DNA of 64,000 nt from Tritrichomonas musculus (lineage: Eukaryota > Parabasalia > Tritrichomonadida > Tritrichomonadidae). The stretch is taken from the NCBI GenBank assembly GCA_039105265.1, contig JAPFFF010000039.1, positions 186,001-250,000 of the forward strand, written 5' to 3'. Positions within the stretch are counted from its first letter, which is position 1. Every line of letters starts with the position of its first letter. The notes beneath the pieces are model-generated. The model worked only from the letters and a program-made list of their open reading frames with translations. It was not told where the DNA came from and ran no database searches. The translations under genes and the position numbers were made by a program. Of this stretch, positions 10,011 through 21,781 are shown in pieces.

Positions 10011-10458
10011 ATCGTAAAGTTTTCAAATCTGTTCTAAACAATATTGACCATAAAATGACCAAAAAAAAGATAACTAAAGATTGGTAAGAACAATTTTAAA
10101 ATAATATGTATTTTTTAAAATAATTTAGGTTAAAGTTTTATTTTTATATAAATATCAAAAAAAAAAAAAAAAAAACAATTTAAGAAAATCTTCGAGATAT
10201 TATTATTTTTATTTTATGAAAATATTTATTTAATTATATAGCAGTAATTTTAAAATAATTATAATATACAAACAATAGTTTGATTATTAAAAATAATATA
10301 AAATTTATAAAAACCTAGAAAAATTAAAAGTTTCTAAAAGTGATTGAAATTAGACCAATATTAATTAAAAAAATTTATTCTTTATTTTTTGATTTTATAA
10401 TGATTTTTGCATGAAATATGTCATAATAATAAAGATACTTTAATTTTATTCATTTTTT

Positions 10459-10788
10459 TTAAGTATACAATGAGCTATGACTTGTTTGATTTTGAATAAT
10501 TTTGAGTTTCCACACACATGGTTTGCCGTTCTTATCGAAGTAACCTTCACACCGTATAGTGTATAATCGTTCAGGGATCTCATCAAACATCTGCCATCGA
10601 ATATATGACGGATCATGGACTTCTTCTGGTGTTGGTATTGGTTCGATTTGCTGTTTCAATGGATCATCGTCATCACGGAAATCATTTATAGACATGGATT
10701 TCATACCTTCATATACGTGATCGTATAACATAGTGTTCAGTGTCATTGGTTTCAGTTGGATAAAATTTTCATGTAATTCACATATCAA
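10459..10788 (-). pseudogene. Unrecognised coding fragment, N-terminally truncated
   Basis: About 109 codons with clearly higher GC than the surroundings and protein-like composition (FRDDDDPLKQ, PTPEEVHDPSYIRWQMFDEI, CEGYFDKNGKPCVWKLKII). There is no ATG at the beginning of the frame, and a stop lies just upstream next to a small tandem duplication, so the 5' part is missing or the gene starts at an internal Met (MTLNTMLYDH). No domain is recognised. It is kept because base composition argues for real coding sequence. Confidence 0.45.
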
Positions 10789-10806
10789 ACCGACTGTTTA
10801 TACATA

Positions 10807-10850
10807 TAGTCATTCATTATATGCTACAATAGTCATTCATTATCTGCCAC
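10807..10850 (+). repeat. Two tandem copies of a 23-bp unit
   Basis: TAGTCATTCATTAT(A/C)TGC is repeated at a 23-base interval next to the truncated frame at 10459-10788. The rest of 10850-11180 holds no gene that I can support. Confidence 0.6.
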
Positions 10851-11185
10851 TATTAGTTCTACTTTATTGGACACAATCTCGATAATGTTGTATATGAGTA
10901 TTGCTATGGAATTGTTTAGAAACGGTTTCATATTAATATAGCCGATTTCGCCTATTATAATAGTTTATTTAGCCATTATTTTAGGTTATCGCTATTAGAA
11001 TTGTCATATATAGACATATATCTGTAGTACAGCGCCACAAGTAGCACTAAATTAAATACCAAAACTGCTGATTTTTGGGGGTTTTCGTCAATTAAATTAG
11101 CTGTCACACGACTGTGGCGGGTATATATACTAATTTGGTCGAGGATGACAAAAATGATAATTTTTGGTAGACTGAATGAATTAGA

Positions 11186-11248
11186 GTTAGGGGAGTGAGC
11201 GAAGCGAACGTGGGCGTAAGATACGTAGTATCTGTAGCACCCCCTAAC
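11186..11248. repeat. GC-rich hairpin with GAGCGAAGCGAA core
   Basis: GTTAGGGG at 11186-11193 pairs with CCCCTAAC at 11241-11248, and an inner hairpin AGATAC-GTA-GTATCT lies at 11219-11233. The core GAGCGAAGCGAA also occurs in the dispersed repeats near 18 and 41.7 kb. This could be a transposon end or a structured RNA; no pol III terminator was seen. Confidence 0.5.
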
Positions 11249-11259
11249 ATAGCTACTCA

Positions 11260-14200
11260 AGTATTCTAAGATTGATTGTGAACTGATTATTCTTTTCTGA
11301 ATTCTTCAGATCTTCTTTAAAATATGGGAGTCTTCCAGATATTTTGTGATTTATCTTAATTTCTTTTTCGATGGTATTTAATAAGTTTTTTTGCCAACTT
11401 TTTTTTTTTTTTAAAAAAAAATTTGTGATGAATATTTTAATTTTTTGATAGCATGCTAAAACTACTAATACAATGCTCAACTGGATTACTTCCAATCCGG
11501 TTGAGGTAAAGCATTGATTTATCATCATTTTTTAAAACAAATAATAATGTTGATACTGATGATTGATGATGAAAACATACGAACTATTTTATTATTTTTA
11601 TATGGATGATCAGTAAACGTTTTTTTGCAATTTTTCAAAGTATCATTATATAAAAACCAATGATATAAACACATTTCTAATAAATTTTGTCTATATTCTT
11701 TTGAAATTGTTTTATATTTAAAGGCCAATTCTAATATTAGAAAACAATTTCAAAAGAAGTAAGATAAAGTTGGTCTATCATCCATTTCATAGAGCATTGA
11801 GGTAATCTTTTGATTGAACAATTTAACGGCAAATAAAACATCCGATGGAATATCAAAATTTTCTTTCCATTGTTGAATGTTAACATAATTTTCATATTGT
11901 TTAAAATTTTGTATTAACATTCCTTTAAATAGTCTGTATCTCCATCTTTTGAGTAGATGATGAGGACCTACTGTAGTTTTAAGTGATAATTTTTTTTATT
12001 TCATCGTTTTCTATTGGTGAAAGTACTTTTGAATGGAAACGTTTTGATACAATAATATTCCAGTTTTTGACTAATTTTGAATATATATCACCCTAAACTT
12101 ACAACAGTTATTTTAAAAGAATTTAATTTGTCAATTAAATAAATTAATTAAGTTTAACAGCCTCAAAAAGAGAAATTTCCATCCTTTGAAGCATGATATA
12201 GCATATTGGATCACCTTCAGTAACTATGCTTTTTAAAAAAATAAAACAAGTTATCATTAAAATAAGAATACAATTAGAAGAAAATATAGGATTTCCATTT
12301 ATTAAAATGTTATTACATTCTGGAAAAAAGAATATCCAAAAGAATTGCCAGAAACTCCAGTGTGTGAGGGTATCATATTATTTATACTTTTTCCTAAAAG
12401 CATTCTTTTTCATACATTTTGATAAATAGTAATGAGAACATGAATAAATTTTGTAATAACGTTTTGAGAACACATAATCATTCAAAGGAAAGTTTTCAGC
12501 CAAATGTATTTCAAATCCTTTGTTGTTCATAAATATAAAGTCATATTATTAGTTATGTGTCATATCAGTTCAAAAAGAAGTTTTGCTTTTTATAAAAAGC
12601 AAAGTATTTTCAACTTTATTTCAAGAATTATCCCTATAAGATGCTTCATTGATCCAATCTATACATTTTTTTCACTGGCTCATATATATTTTATTCAAAT
12701 TCAATCTAAGTTTTATTATAGCATGAGTCAAATTCAACAAATGAGTTATATAAATCATTCGGTCAAAGTTGAAGTCACATGAAAAAAATATACAAGTAGT
12801 TGAAGATAAGGAAATACTTCAATAAGAACTCAAAAGAATAATGTTTTTTTTTTTCCCCAGAGAGTAAATCATATATCCAAAAACATTTGATTTGTTAGAA
12901 TCACAATTTTTCACCTCCTCTGTAATTGATTTTTTATATATGTAATAAATATCCTGACAATCTATCTTTGAAAATTATGGTTCACCTCATCTGAAAAAAT
13001 GGGTGGTGCAACGATAAAAAATTTGTTACACGTTTTTTGAAAATTTATGAATATCTCTTTTTCTATTTAATATAATTAAATAAATTCCATATAGAACTCT
13101 TTGTATTTTTAATTAAATAATATTAAATGATAATTCATTGAGCTATTCAAACTTTTTTGGAAATCATTTAATGTGAAATATCATGAAATGATATTGATTT
13201 TCAGTAGTATAATGTATTATTTTATATTCAGATACATTTCCATTTTCTAATAATTTAGTTAAAAATAATTTTATCTTCAATGTGATTAAAAAAATTGCAT
13301 TTTTTGGTTGTATGCCATATAGATTTAACTTTTCTGAAATATCAAACAAATTCTAAATAATATAAAGTATCAATACATATTTTTATTTATGTGATATATA
13401 TGATTTTATACTATAAAATAATCACATTTAATCGTGCACAACTTTATTTCAAAATGAAATTTGCATCAAATACCATTCAATATATATCCAATATTATTTT
13501 GTATTATTTGGTTTTCATATCATATATAAGTTATATTTAATATATATTTGATTTTCATTTTAAATATGTTTATAATAAATAAAATAAGCATAAATTAAAA
13601 AATTTTTTTGTACTTAACAGTTTTTGATAATAGTTTAGAAAAATTATTTCAAGCACCATTCTTAATTTATTGAATGATATTGTATAAATATAATTATTTT
13701 ATTTCATTCAATTCCATATTATTATATCTTATTAAAAATAACTTGTAATTGTTATTAAAAATATTATAATATATATATGTATATAATTATAAATAAATAT
13801 CATATTCATTATTAGTAGATTCTAATGTTAATATAAAAACATAAGAATTTAGTTACTCATATTTTCTGAGAAACAAAAATTGATAAGATTTTATTGAATT
13901 TTAAATTGAGAAAATTCTGAATAAGATTATTTTTTTTCTCATTCAATTTTAATATACATATATAGTTGCGCAGCATTAATTTTGTAGTTCCGGACCTCAT
14001 CTAACTCTTATAATATATATCATTATATTTAAATTATAAATATAAAACAAAAGTATTTTTTTATCGTTGCACCACCCATCTGAAAAATGATTTGCTTCTT
14101 TGAAAGAGCCGCATTCAAAAAGTTCTATAAGATAACTCAAAAAATATATAAGTTTGAATTAACATATTATTATCAACTCAGTGTTCAGTTTTTTCAAGAA

Positions 14201-14470
14201 CGATACTGTTAGCTTTTTAAAATATATTTAAGTTAAAAATATATATTATTTTATATTTTCTTTTTATCATTAGAGAAAAATTACATTTTAAATAATAATT
14301 GTTCAAGATAATTATAATCTTTTTTATATAGGCACTTTTTGAATGACTATTCAAAAAGTGACTTGTTCTCTTTAATTTTAAGATTTTCATTTCAAAAAAT
14401 TGATATTGGTCAATACCATTTTGCGACACACACATAAATAGACCAACATCAGTTACAAATAAAAACAAAA
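11260..14470 (-). pseudogene. Decayed host gene of unknown family, interrupted by a transposon
   Basis: Several minus-strand stretches read as protein but in different frames. From 5' to 3' of the gene: LFVTDVGLFMCVSQNGIDQY (near 14.46 kb), LFECGSFKEANHFSDEVNHN (crossing the insertion 12999-14078), FEIHLAENFPLNDYVFSKRY (near 12.5 kb), RWRYRLFKGMLIQNFKQYEN and FDIPSDVLFAVKLFNQKITS (11.8-11.95 kb), then EYRQNLLEMCLYHWFLYND (11.7 kb) and LPYFKEDLKNSEKN (11.3 kb). These add up to a gene of about 2 kb that has lost its frame several times. I do not recognise the family. The extent is approximate, and the 14.2-14.47 kb piece may belong to another gene. Confidence 0.4.
12999..14078. mobile_element. 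Non-autonomous DNA transposon, Mutator-like signature (1.08 kb)
   Basis: The ends are inverted copies of TGGGTGGTGCAACGATAAAA (left at 13000, right ending at 14078). Both sides carry TCTGAAAAA (12990-12998 and 14079-14087), a 9-bp target duplication of the size typical of Mutator-like elements. The interior is AT-rich with no transposase frame; short frames inside are random. It sits within decayed minus-strand coding sequence whose flanks read on across it. Confidence 0.75.
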
Positions 14471-14531
14471 ATTAATTTTTTTTAAATAATATCACAGATA
14501 TCTTTTTAATTATTATTGAAAAATATAAATA

Positions 14532-15790
14532 TTAAACTTTTACGTTTCTATTTACTTTGTTTAGGACTTTTTTTTGAACAGCTTGGTCTTTACCTTGATC
14601 ATGCATTGGATGATTTTTAATCTGCCTTTGATGCGGATTGATCATCATCCTTCTTTGCTGCTCAATCATTGCCATTAGCTTGTCCCTCGTTGGGCCATGA
14701 TTCTGTAAGACGTTTGGCGATGGCTTGTATTGATCATTTACAACAGGATCCAATCTGAGAGTTTTCTTCTCGGGCGTCTTTGAGCGCGGCTTCGAAATTT
14801 GCTTTTGCTTTGGCTTTTCTTCGTTTATCGGACTGTTAACTTGGCGGTTTGGCTGGGCTTTAGCTCGAGTTGGTGTTTTCGCTCTTTCTCGCTTTTTTTC
14901 CTGGTTTGGCGGATGCAATGGAATTCGATTGTTCTGGATTTTTGTGTATAAAATATTCCTTGGCTTCTTTTTTCTTTCTTTATCACCTTTTCTTACCTTA
15001 ACAGGAGGAGATTTTGGCTGCTGTTGTTGTTGTGTTTTTGGTGATGGTGGATTTTTTGGCATTGGCGAATGATTTTGAATTGTTATCATTTTTTCTATTT
15101 TAGAAATTAACTTCTCTTTATTTCTGATTACATCGATTATCATGTTCTTCTTACTAACCGAAAATGTTTGGCTATTTTGAAGAAGAGTTTTGGTTTGATC
15201 AATATTTGCTTTTAATTTCTGGTACAATTTGCGTAAGTCAATATTATCGTCAATAATAGAATTAATATATTCAAAAAGTCTATCGATATTAACACCATCC
15301 AGATAATATTCATCATAACTATTCTGACTTTCATTATCTTCTATATTGAAAGCAAGTTTATGGAATATTTCTTCAAAAGTAGGTCTATCTGTTGGATTTT
15401 GACTCCAGCATTTTTCAATTAAGTTTTTGATAGACTGCTTTATTGCTGCAGGAAAAGTGGGACGTAATCCATTAGGGACCAGATCTTTCAAATTATTTTG
15501 TATTTTTTAATGTCTGGATATGCTCTTTGTACAAAAATAATTTCAAACATCGAAATTGCAAATGCATAAACATCCACTTTACGATAATATAGTCCATTTG
15601 AAGAAGTAAAAATTTCTGGCGCCATATATTCTTTTGTTCCGCAGAAGACTGATTGAATAAAAGAATTCATTGGATTAACATCCTTTGATAATCCGAAATC
15701 TCCGATAATAGGATGCATATCCTTGTTTATCAAAACATTATCTGGCTTAAAATCCCGATGTATCATATTATTTTGGTGTAGGATCATCAT
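14532..15790 (-). pseudogene. Broken TKL-type protein kinase (C-lobe and basic tail)
   Basis: The catalytic part holds HRDFKPDNVLI, GDFGLSKD and YMAPEI, followed by the CWSQNPTDRPTFEEI motif that ends TKL-family kinase domains in trichomonads. The C-terminal 200 residues are strongly basic and Pro/Gln/Lys-rich. Two things show that the copy is dead or misassembled: the N-lobe with the glycine loop and catalytic lysine is absent, replaced upstream by a short duplicated piece of the catalytic loop region (near 15780-15810), and the frame shifts once near 15490 within an A-rich stretch. The kinase call is firm; the tail has no recognised domain. The 15850-16100 flank holds no gene. Confidence 0.75.
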
Positions 15791-16106
15791 CCCGATGTAT
15801 CATATTCGCTTTAAAAGTATAAATTAGATAAAATGATAAAGAAAAAGCGCTCAATAAGTTAAGTAATTTTGAAAACATAAGAAATTCACCAATTGATTTA
15901 TAGTTTGGAAGCATATGAGTAAACCCTTGAGAGATACTATGAGCAAATGATGTGCACTTATGATATAATACTGTGTGATTTTACTTAAATTCGTCTACTG
16001 GTTAGATTTGTTGATTAAAAACAAAGTGTTAGGCCACGACGATTAAAAACAATACAAAAAAATTGAATAAATTGTAGTAGAAATAGCAAAAATTTTTGGA
16101 AAATTA

Positions 16107-16118
16107 TCACTTCATTTT
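16107..16118 (+). promoter_or_regulatory. Inr-like TCACTTCATTTT
   Basis: Two overlapping matches to the trichomonad initiator (TCACTT and TCATTTT) end 6 bases before the ATG at 16124. Confidence 0.5.
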
Positions 16119-16123
16119 CTTTT

Positions 16124-16702
16124 ATGCAAGCCAAGAAGAGAAAGGAATACAATAGCCATAAGATAGGGTTTGGAGGTGGAGTAATTGAAGAATATCATAA
16201 TTATCCATCACTCAAAGACAGAGTTTACATGTTTGACCAATTTAAGCCTCATTTAGATTATCTTATTAAAAATAATATAAAAGAGTTCCAAGATTTCATA
16301 CAATTCTTTCGAAATAAAGGCTTAAAAGCAAAAGATTTTGTTAAAATGATTAAATCGTTCCAAAAATATATTAATACTAAACACCAAGACCAATTTCACC
16401 CTATTTACTTTCTTAAACCACGTGAATTGGAAAAATCCAATTTTGGTGAAAAAAACATAATAATCAACCGAATTGCACATGAGTATTTTGAAGATTTCCC
16501 CATATTTCTTCAACATTTTCTTCATAAGAAATATCAAACCATACCTAATCATGAAAACATCATCCAAGATGTAAAAGATAAGATAAAAAAGTTGCGTTCC
16601 AATATCGACGAAAGTCTTGATTTTGATTTTTCAATTACACATTTTTCGATGCCAGAAGATGATTTTCTCTCCTTCTCTGAAGGATTAGAAGATACCATCT
16701 AA
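16124..16702 (+). CDS. Conserved-looking hypothetical protein, 192 aa
   Basis: An intact frame with its own initiator motif just upstream, so a real gene is likely. The protein is soluble, basic in its N-terminal half and acidic at the C terminus (residues ~165-192, rich in Asp, Glu and Ser). It contains a helical stretch NKGLKAKDFVKMIKSFQKYI and an aromatic-rich HEYFEDFPIFLQHFLHK segment. There is no signal peptide, membrane segment or catalytic motif that I recognise. It follows the broken kinase on the opposite strand and has no co-directional neighbour. Confidence 0.65.
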   Translation: MQAKKRKEYNSHKIGFGGGVIEEYHNYPSLKDRVYMFDQFKPHLDYLIKNNIKEFQDFIQFFRNKGLKAKDFVKMIKSFQKYINTKHQDQFHPIYFLKPRELEKSNFGEKNIIINRIAHEYFEDFPIFLQHFLHKKYQTIPNHENIIQDVKDKIKKLRSNIDESLDFDFSITHFSMPEDDFLSFSEGLEDTI

Positions 16703-16936
16703 ATTAACGCTGCTATTCAAGGTAACGGCGTTGATTTGGATTATTAATTTTTTTAAAATTGAATCATACAATGGCTATTTTTTAAAGCCATTGTGACCTA
16801 AATGATTCTATAAACCCATTTTTTTAAATTTATTTTATTTTCATTATTTTACTCCGATGTTTTTAACTGATTAGCATTTTTATTACTGGTACTAATCTGT
16901 AATTAATAATTAATATCAGTTTTATCACTATTATGT

Positions 16937-17015
16937 AATAAAAAATAATCTTTTTATGTTTCAAAATTTTTACCGATTCTTACCGCCAGCAGAGGGGGTT
17001 TCACTCAGGTGTCAA
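16937..17015 (-). repeat. Dispersed hairpin repeat, copy a
   Basis: On the minus strand GCTGGCGGTAAGAATCGGTA followed by AAAATTTTGAAACATAAAAAG matches the copy at 41.75 kb almost base for base. The GC-rich head lies at 16980-17015. The stretch 17020-18030 beyond it is AT-rich and shows no supportable gene. Confidence 0.75.
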
Positions 17016-18039
17016 ATCCGCTTTTCCATTAAATACGAGAATTTGAGAGTTGATAATTATATTTATATACTATTACATATATTTAATAATAATAATACTA
17101 ATTTCGTAAAAAAATATTTAATATTTATGAATATATATATGTTTAGTTATTTTATTTTTGAGAGAAAAACTGCTTTTTCTTCAGAAAATTAACATCTTGA
17201 TAGTGACTTAGATTTCTATACGATTTTATATCAGGTTTTTTATATATTGTAATATCGATTGAAGATATTATATCCAAAATATTCTTCCAAATCATATGGC
17301 CAATTTTTGTATATTTATGTTTTCAATTTTTATAAAATTTCTGATATCAGAATTTTTTTTTTTTGAATATGACATGTTAGATGAAATGATTATTATCTCT
17401 ATCAAAGCTTTACTGTTCTCCGCCTTTATTTTTAAATAGAGCCACTAAGTCTTTTTTAAAAAAATACCGACAATGTTTTGCTTTCAAAGAATAGCATTTT
17501 TTTGTCTAGTTATTATTAATTAAAAATAAGATTCTTAGATATCTCTTGAATTTTTATCATTTATAGAGCAAGCGTTAATAATAATGGTATTATTTTACTC
17601 GGCGGCTTTTATCTATTGCCCTTTTACAAAATTACGAATTCTCTATCAAATATCTACTATTTTTAATCAAAAGATTTAATTTATATATGCAATTATTAAT
17701 AAATATCTAAATAAACTGAATTATTCCAATATGTTAATTTTTATTGGAAAGATTTGTATAAATGCATTTGAAATAACTGCATTCCCATTTATTTTTATTC
17801 AATAATAAACAATTCCATCAAATATTTGTATGTGATTTTTTTTGACTCTTTTATACATCTTTTTTGTGTTAAATTGCTCATATTTTTCTTCTTCAAAACA
17901 AATTTCATCTCACATGTCCTTTTCAAAATGATCATATGTAATATTTCAAAATTGGCCATATGGAATAGATTAAAAATAATAAAAACCAATTATCTGTCCA
18001 TTAATAAAATAAATATTATAATTTTAGAAAAATCCTATA

Positions 18040-18290
18040 GAGATTTGCAGAGTGCTGCCCCTTCTCCGCCAGCCGCAGGGTGTCGACTCAGCTTCGCTTC
18101 GCTCAGTCTCACTCGACGCCTGCTAGGCGGTATGTAGTCTCGGTAAAAATTATGTAAAAATATAAAAAGATTTAATTTTATTTAGCATTTCTATTAGATT
18201 TGTTTTTTCAATTATTTTATTTAGATTATTTTTTCTGAATGATTTCCACTTTTTGAATGTTCTTCAGAAAAGACTATACTTTAGTAACTA
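18040..18290 (+). repeat. Dispersed hairpin repeat, copy b (longest)
   Basis: It starts with CCGCCAGCCGCAGGGTGTCG, the reverse of the head of copy c, continues through TTCGCTTCGCTCAG, then turns into the forward form GGCGGT..TCGGTAAAAATT. The tail CTGAATGATTTCCACTTTTT is shared with copy c at 41.8 kb. The head is therefore nearly palindromic. A short frame across the GC-rich head is not a gene. Confidence 0.75.
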
Positions 18291-18304
18291 AAGTTTAGTT
18301 GATC

Positions 18305-18306
<2 letters not shown>

Positions 18307-18336
<30 letters not shown>
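18307..18336 (+). repeat. (TA)n microsatellite
   Basis: About 15 TA units directly before the TTAA that borders the first transposon. The same kind of tract follows the other end of the nest at 21.76 kb, so the elements probably entered a TA run. Confidence 0.9.
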
Positions 18337-18339
<3 letters not shown>

Positions 18340-18340
18340 A

Positions 18341-18580
18341 GGTACAAATCCAGTACGTTTAGTAACCGCAATTTTTTTTGACATTCTCAAAGAATAAGAT
18401 GACATGTTAAATAAAAAACGATTATTTTCATCCATTTCATATAACATGTCATAATGTTTATTTAAATTGTAAAATAAGTGTCAAAAACAAACCTAGTCAA
18501 TTTCAACTTTTTCAGAGACATGCAACTATTCAAATAATAAACGTTCTCCATTTCAAAAAATAACGTACTGGATTTGTACC
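18341..18580. mobile_element. 240-bp TIR element flanked by TTAA
   Basis: Perfect 19-bp inverted ends GGTACAAATCCAGTACGTT are bordered by TTAA at 18337-18340 and 18581-18584. TTAA duplication is the hallmark of piggyBac-type transposition. There is no coding capacity. A further copy of one end lies at 26.06-26.10 kb. A partial duplication repeats its right end and the adjoining TTAA at about 18630-18697. Confidence 0.7.
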
Positions 18581-18899
18581 TTAAGTGCGGAATTTTTATC
18601 CTTAGGTCAAAAAAATTATCCAAAATTATCAAAATAAGTGTCAAAAACAAACCTAGTCAATTTCAACGTACTGGATTTGTACCTTAAGTGCGGAATTTTT
18701 TAGCTATGGCTTAATTTTTGGACCTTTGGACGGACTATTTTTTTGGTCCATTGGACCTTATTAAAATTTTGTAAATTTTTACCCAAAAAAAATGAAATGA
18801 AATCATATATTTTTTTCTTTTTTTTTCCTTTAAAATTAAAATTTTTTTTCCTCTAAAATTTTATTTTTTTGAATAACTTTTTGAACTATTTTTTCAAAG

Positions 18900-20367
18900 A
18901 GAAGTGCGAGAACTAAAATAACGTATTTTTGTATAATTTAGTATGTTCATTATCTTTGTATCTTATCAAGAATACTTTAATATTATTTTCATTTTAATAT
19001 TAATAAACTTTTTAATATTCCATTTATTGGTATAAAATGAAATTGATTAATTATTCATCAAAATACTGATTATTTAAAAAAACAGAAATTTGTTGTGTTA
19101 TCTCGATATCTGATATACAAATTAATATTATTTTTATATTTATATGATTTATTTAATATAATATATAATATATGTTGGTTATAAAGAAAAATAACTTTTT
19201 TAAATAATAATATTTGCATTTTATAAAATATTTATTTTATTTGAGCTTATTTTGAGGGATAGATTGAATTTCAAGGGGATAACTATTATTATATATTTAT
19301 ATATATAAATATATTATATCATATTAAAATATAAAAAAATATCACTCGACAGGCGTAGCTCTATTTTAACTTTTATAAAACTTATTTTTTTTCTGGGGAA
19401 AACGTTATTTTTAAATTTTTGATAATTTTCGGTTCACTTTTTGATAATCTTCGAATGACTTTTTGATAACTTTTTGTTTATTTTTTGTTAAATTTCGGTT
19501 CACTTTTTGTTAATTTTCGGTTCACTTTTTGTTAATTTTCGGTTCACTTTTTGTAAACTTTCGATCGACTTTTTGATAATTTATGATTTATTTTTTGTTT
19601 ATTTTCGGTTCACTTTTTGTTAATTTTCGGTTCACTTTTTGATAATTTTCGATTGACTTTTTAAGAAGTATCAACTTTTTAGGTAATTCAATTTTATTTA
19701 TGTTTTGTTTCTTTATTTTATTTATTTTAAAGTAATTTATGCGAAATTTCAAGAAATAAAAGATATATAACACTTCCTAAATACTTATTCAAGTATATTC
19801 TATACATATGAAAAGAAAATTTAATATGATTTTTCCATAAAAGAAGTTTTCATCAAAATTTATTGAAAAAAATTATAATCTACTTAAATAAAGTATTTTC
19901 CATAAGTTAATCACTTTTTTTTCTAAAAGAAAGTATATTTCTCAATATTAATTGAAGATTTTTTTTGATTATTTGATATATTACCCAAATAAACTTTATA
20001 TTTACATATATAATCTGTATTTATATTCATTTTCATTCTTTTTTCTTATTCCTATTTGATCAACGAGATAATCATTATATCTTAATTAATGTAAAATAAT
20101 ATAAAGAACATTTAATACACTGATATTAGATTTAAAATAACTTACATTTATGTTAAAAAGTCATTTACAGTTATCTATTTGATCCAAATATATTATCTTT
20201 ATTAATTCCATATTCAATAGTTTACAATTAAAAACTAAAATGTTTATAAAACTACACCTGTCGAATAAATAATTTTTATTTTATGTTTTTTATATTCTAT
20301 ATAGAGTAAATAATATAATATTAAAAAATAAAGGATATTGGAGACTTTTTATAGTTCCCGCACTTCT
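18900..20367. mobile_element. Nested 1.47-kb hAT-like element
   Basis: Left end AGAAGTGCGAGAACTAAAAT and right end, reversed, AGAAGTGCGGGAACTATAAA form imperfect inverted repeats. TTTCAAAG flanks both sides (18892-18899 and 20368-20375), a perfect 8-bp duplication as made by hAT transposases. It contains the minisatellite at 19.4-19.7 kb and no long reading frame. Confidence 0.65.
19428..19665 (+). repeat. Minisatellite, ~23-bp units
   Basis: About ten degenerate units of GGTTCACTTTTTGTTAATTT TC, with a variant class reading GATTGACTTTTTGATAATTT. Unit length drifts between 22 and 25 bases. It lies in the middle of the hAT-like element. Confidence 0.8.
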
Positions 20368-21755
20368 TTTCAAAGCTACCAAGCTAAAAATTCTCAAAAA
20401 ATTGATAGAAAATTTACATTTTTTTCGTCAAAATTTCGCCTTGGTCTAAAAAAAATTCGCCTGGTCTAAATAGTTTTACATTTTGGTCCAAAAAAACCGA
20501 TTTTCCAGTTTTTGAATGCTTTACATGCTATTTTAATAAGTTTACATGGTCCAAAAAATCTTTTTTCTTTGGTCCAAAATATTCTGAGATATTTTAGTAT
20601 AAAAGTATTCAAAAATTTGAATACAAATTCATATGCTAATAATAAATATAAAATTTTATTAAAAAGAATCATTTTCGAAAGATTTATATTTGCGCAAGTA
20701 TTTATTATTTGCCTAAAATATTAGAAGTACTGGCTTGCTTATATAATTACTAAGCTAATTAAGTTTATAGCAAATGTAAAATATTTTTTAAATATCTTGT
20801 TCAAAAAGATGAATCAAACGAAGCGCAAATGCTTATATTACCAACCAATCAATTAAAACACTAGATTGCGCGCATCATTAAATCACTTTTTTAGATTATT
20901 TGGTCAAAAATACATTTTTATACCAAAAAAAAACAAAGAGAGCTTAATAAAATAAATTATTTATTAAAAAATAATGTCATTATACTCTTTTTTGCTTTCA
21001 CTTCTTTAGTATGTATGAAATTTTATGCAATGAAAAAAAATTTGAAAATTTTGATCGTTTTTCTCTCAAAAAAATGGACCAACTTTTTACTCATCTTGGT
21101 CCAAAAATGAAGCCGTATTTTTAGCTTGCGTATTATATTAAAAGTAAAAAAAATAACTATATTTTTGAAAAAAAAGTATATTTATTATTTTTTTTTAAAA
21201 AAATAAAAAAATAAGCCGGTTTTCGATGTTGTATTCATAGGGAAATGAATTTGCTTTTGTTTTTAGAAGATATTTTGAAAATAAAATGATTTTTCCTTAA
21301 AAAACAAGCTTTTATTAAACCACCTGAAATATATAATAAACATTAGGAAAATATAAGATTTTGCTTTTTTAAAAATCATTTTTTCATACTACCATCAAGA
21401 AATTTGACTTTTTTCTTAGTATAATTTCAATATATGATCATATTTTTTTGAATTCTATAACTTTTTTTATGTTTTGCAAATTCAATATATCGGTCATATT
21501 TGAATGGCTGACGAATAAAATAAATAACTTTTTGAGATATAAGTTATTTCAAATTAAAGTTATTAATATATTGAATTTTTTCTTTTTTTTTTTTAATATC
21601 TTCTTAAATTAAATATATATTTACATTAAATCTAATTTTTTTACAAGTTTAATCGAATGTACATTCAAAAAACTTCTCTATTTCAATGAATACTAAAAAA
21701 AAAAATTTATCCAAAGTTATCCAAAAAGTGCCAAAAGGATAAAAATTCCGCACTT

Positions 21756-21781
21756 AATATATATATATATATATATATATT
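21756..21781 (+). repeat. (AT)n microsatellite
   Basis: A run of about 13 AT units following the right TTAA of the transposon nest; it is the partner of the TA run at 18.3 kb. Confidence 0.9.

Larger units (their letters stand above)
18585..21753. mobile_element. 3.2-kb non-coding TIR element flanked by TTAA
   Basis: The ends are GTGCGGAATTTTTATCCTT at 18585 and its inverse ending at 21753. Both are bordered by TTAA (18581-18584, shared with the smaller element, and 21754-21757). The interior is AT-rich with many GGTCCAAAA-type motifs in both orientations and no transposase frame. A second element lies inside it (18900-20367). The piggyBac-like class is inferred from TTAA alone. Confidence 0.6.

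Noticed and set aside
12226-12782. Two plus-strand frames
   Set aside because: The opposite strand reads as decayed protein-coding sequence; these frames are its shadows.
17826-18137. 103-codon plus-strand frame
   Set aside because: Its first part is AT-noise and its end is the GC-rich head of the dispersed repeat; there is no protein-like composition overall.
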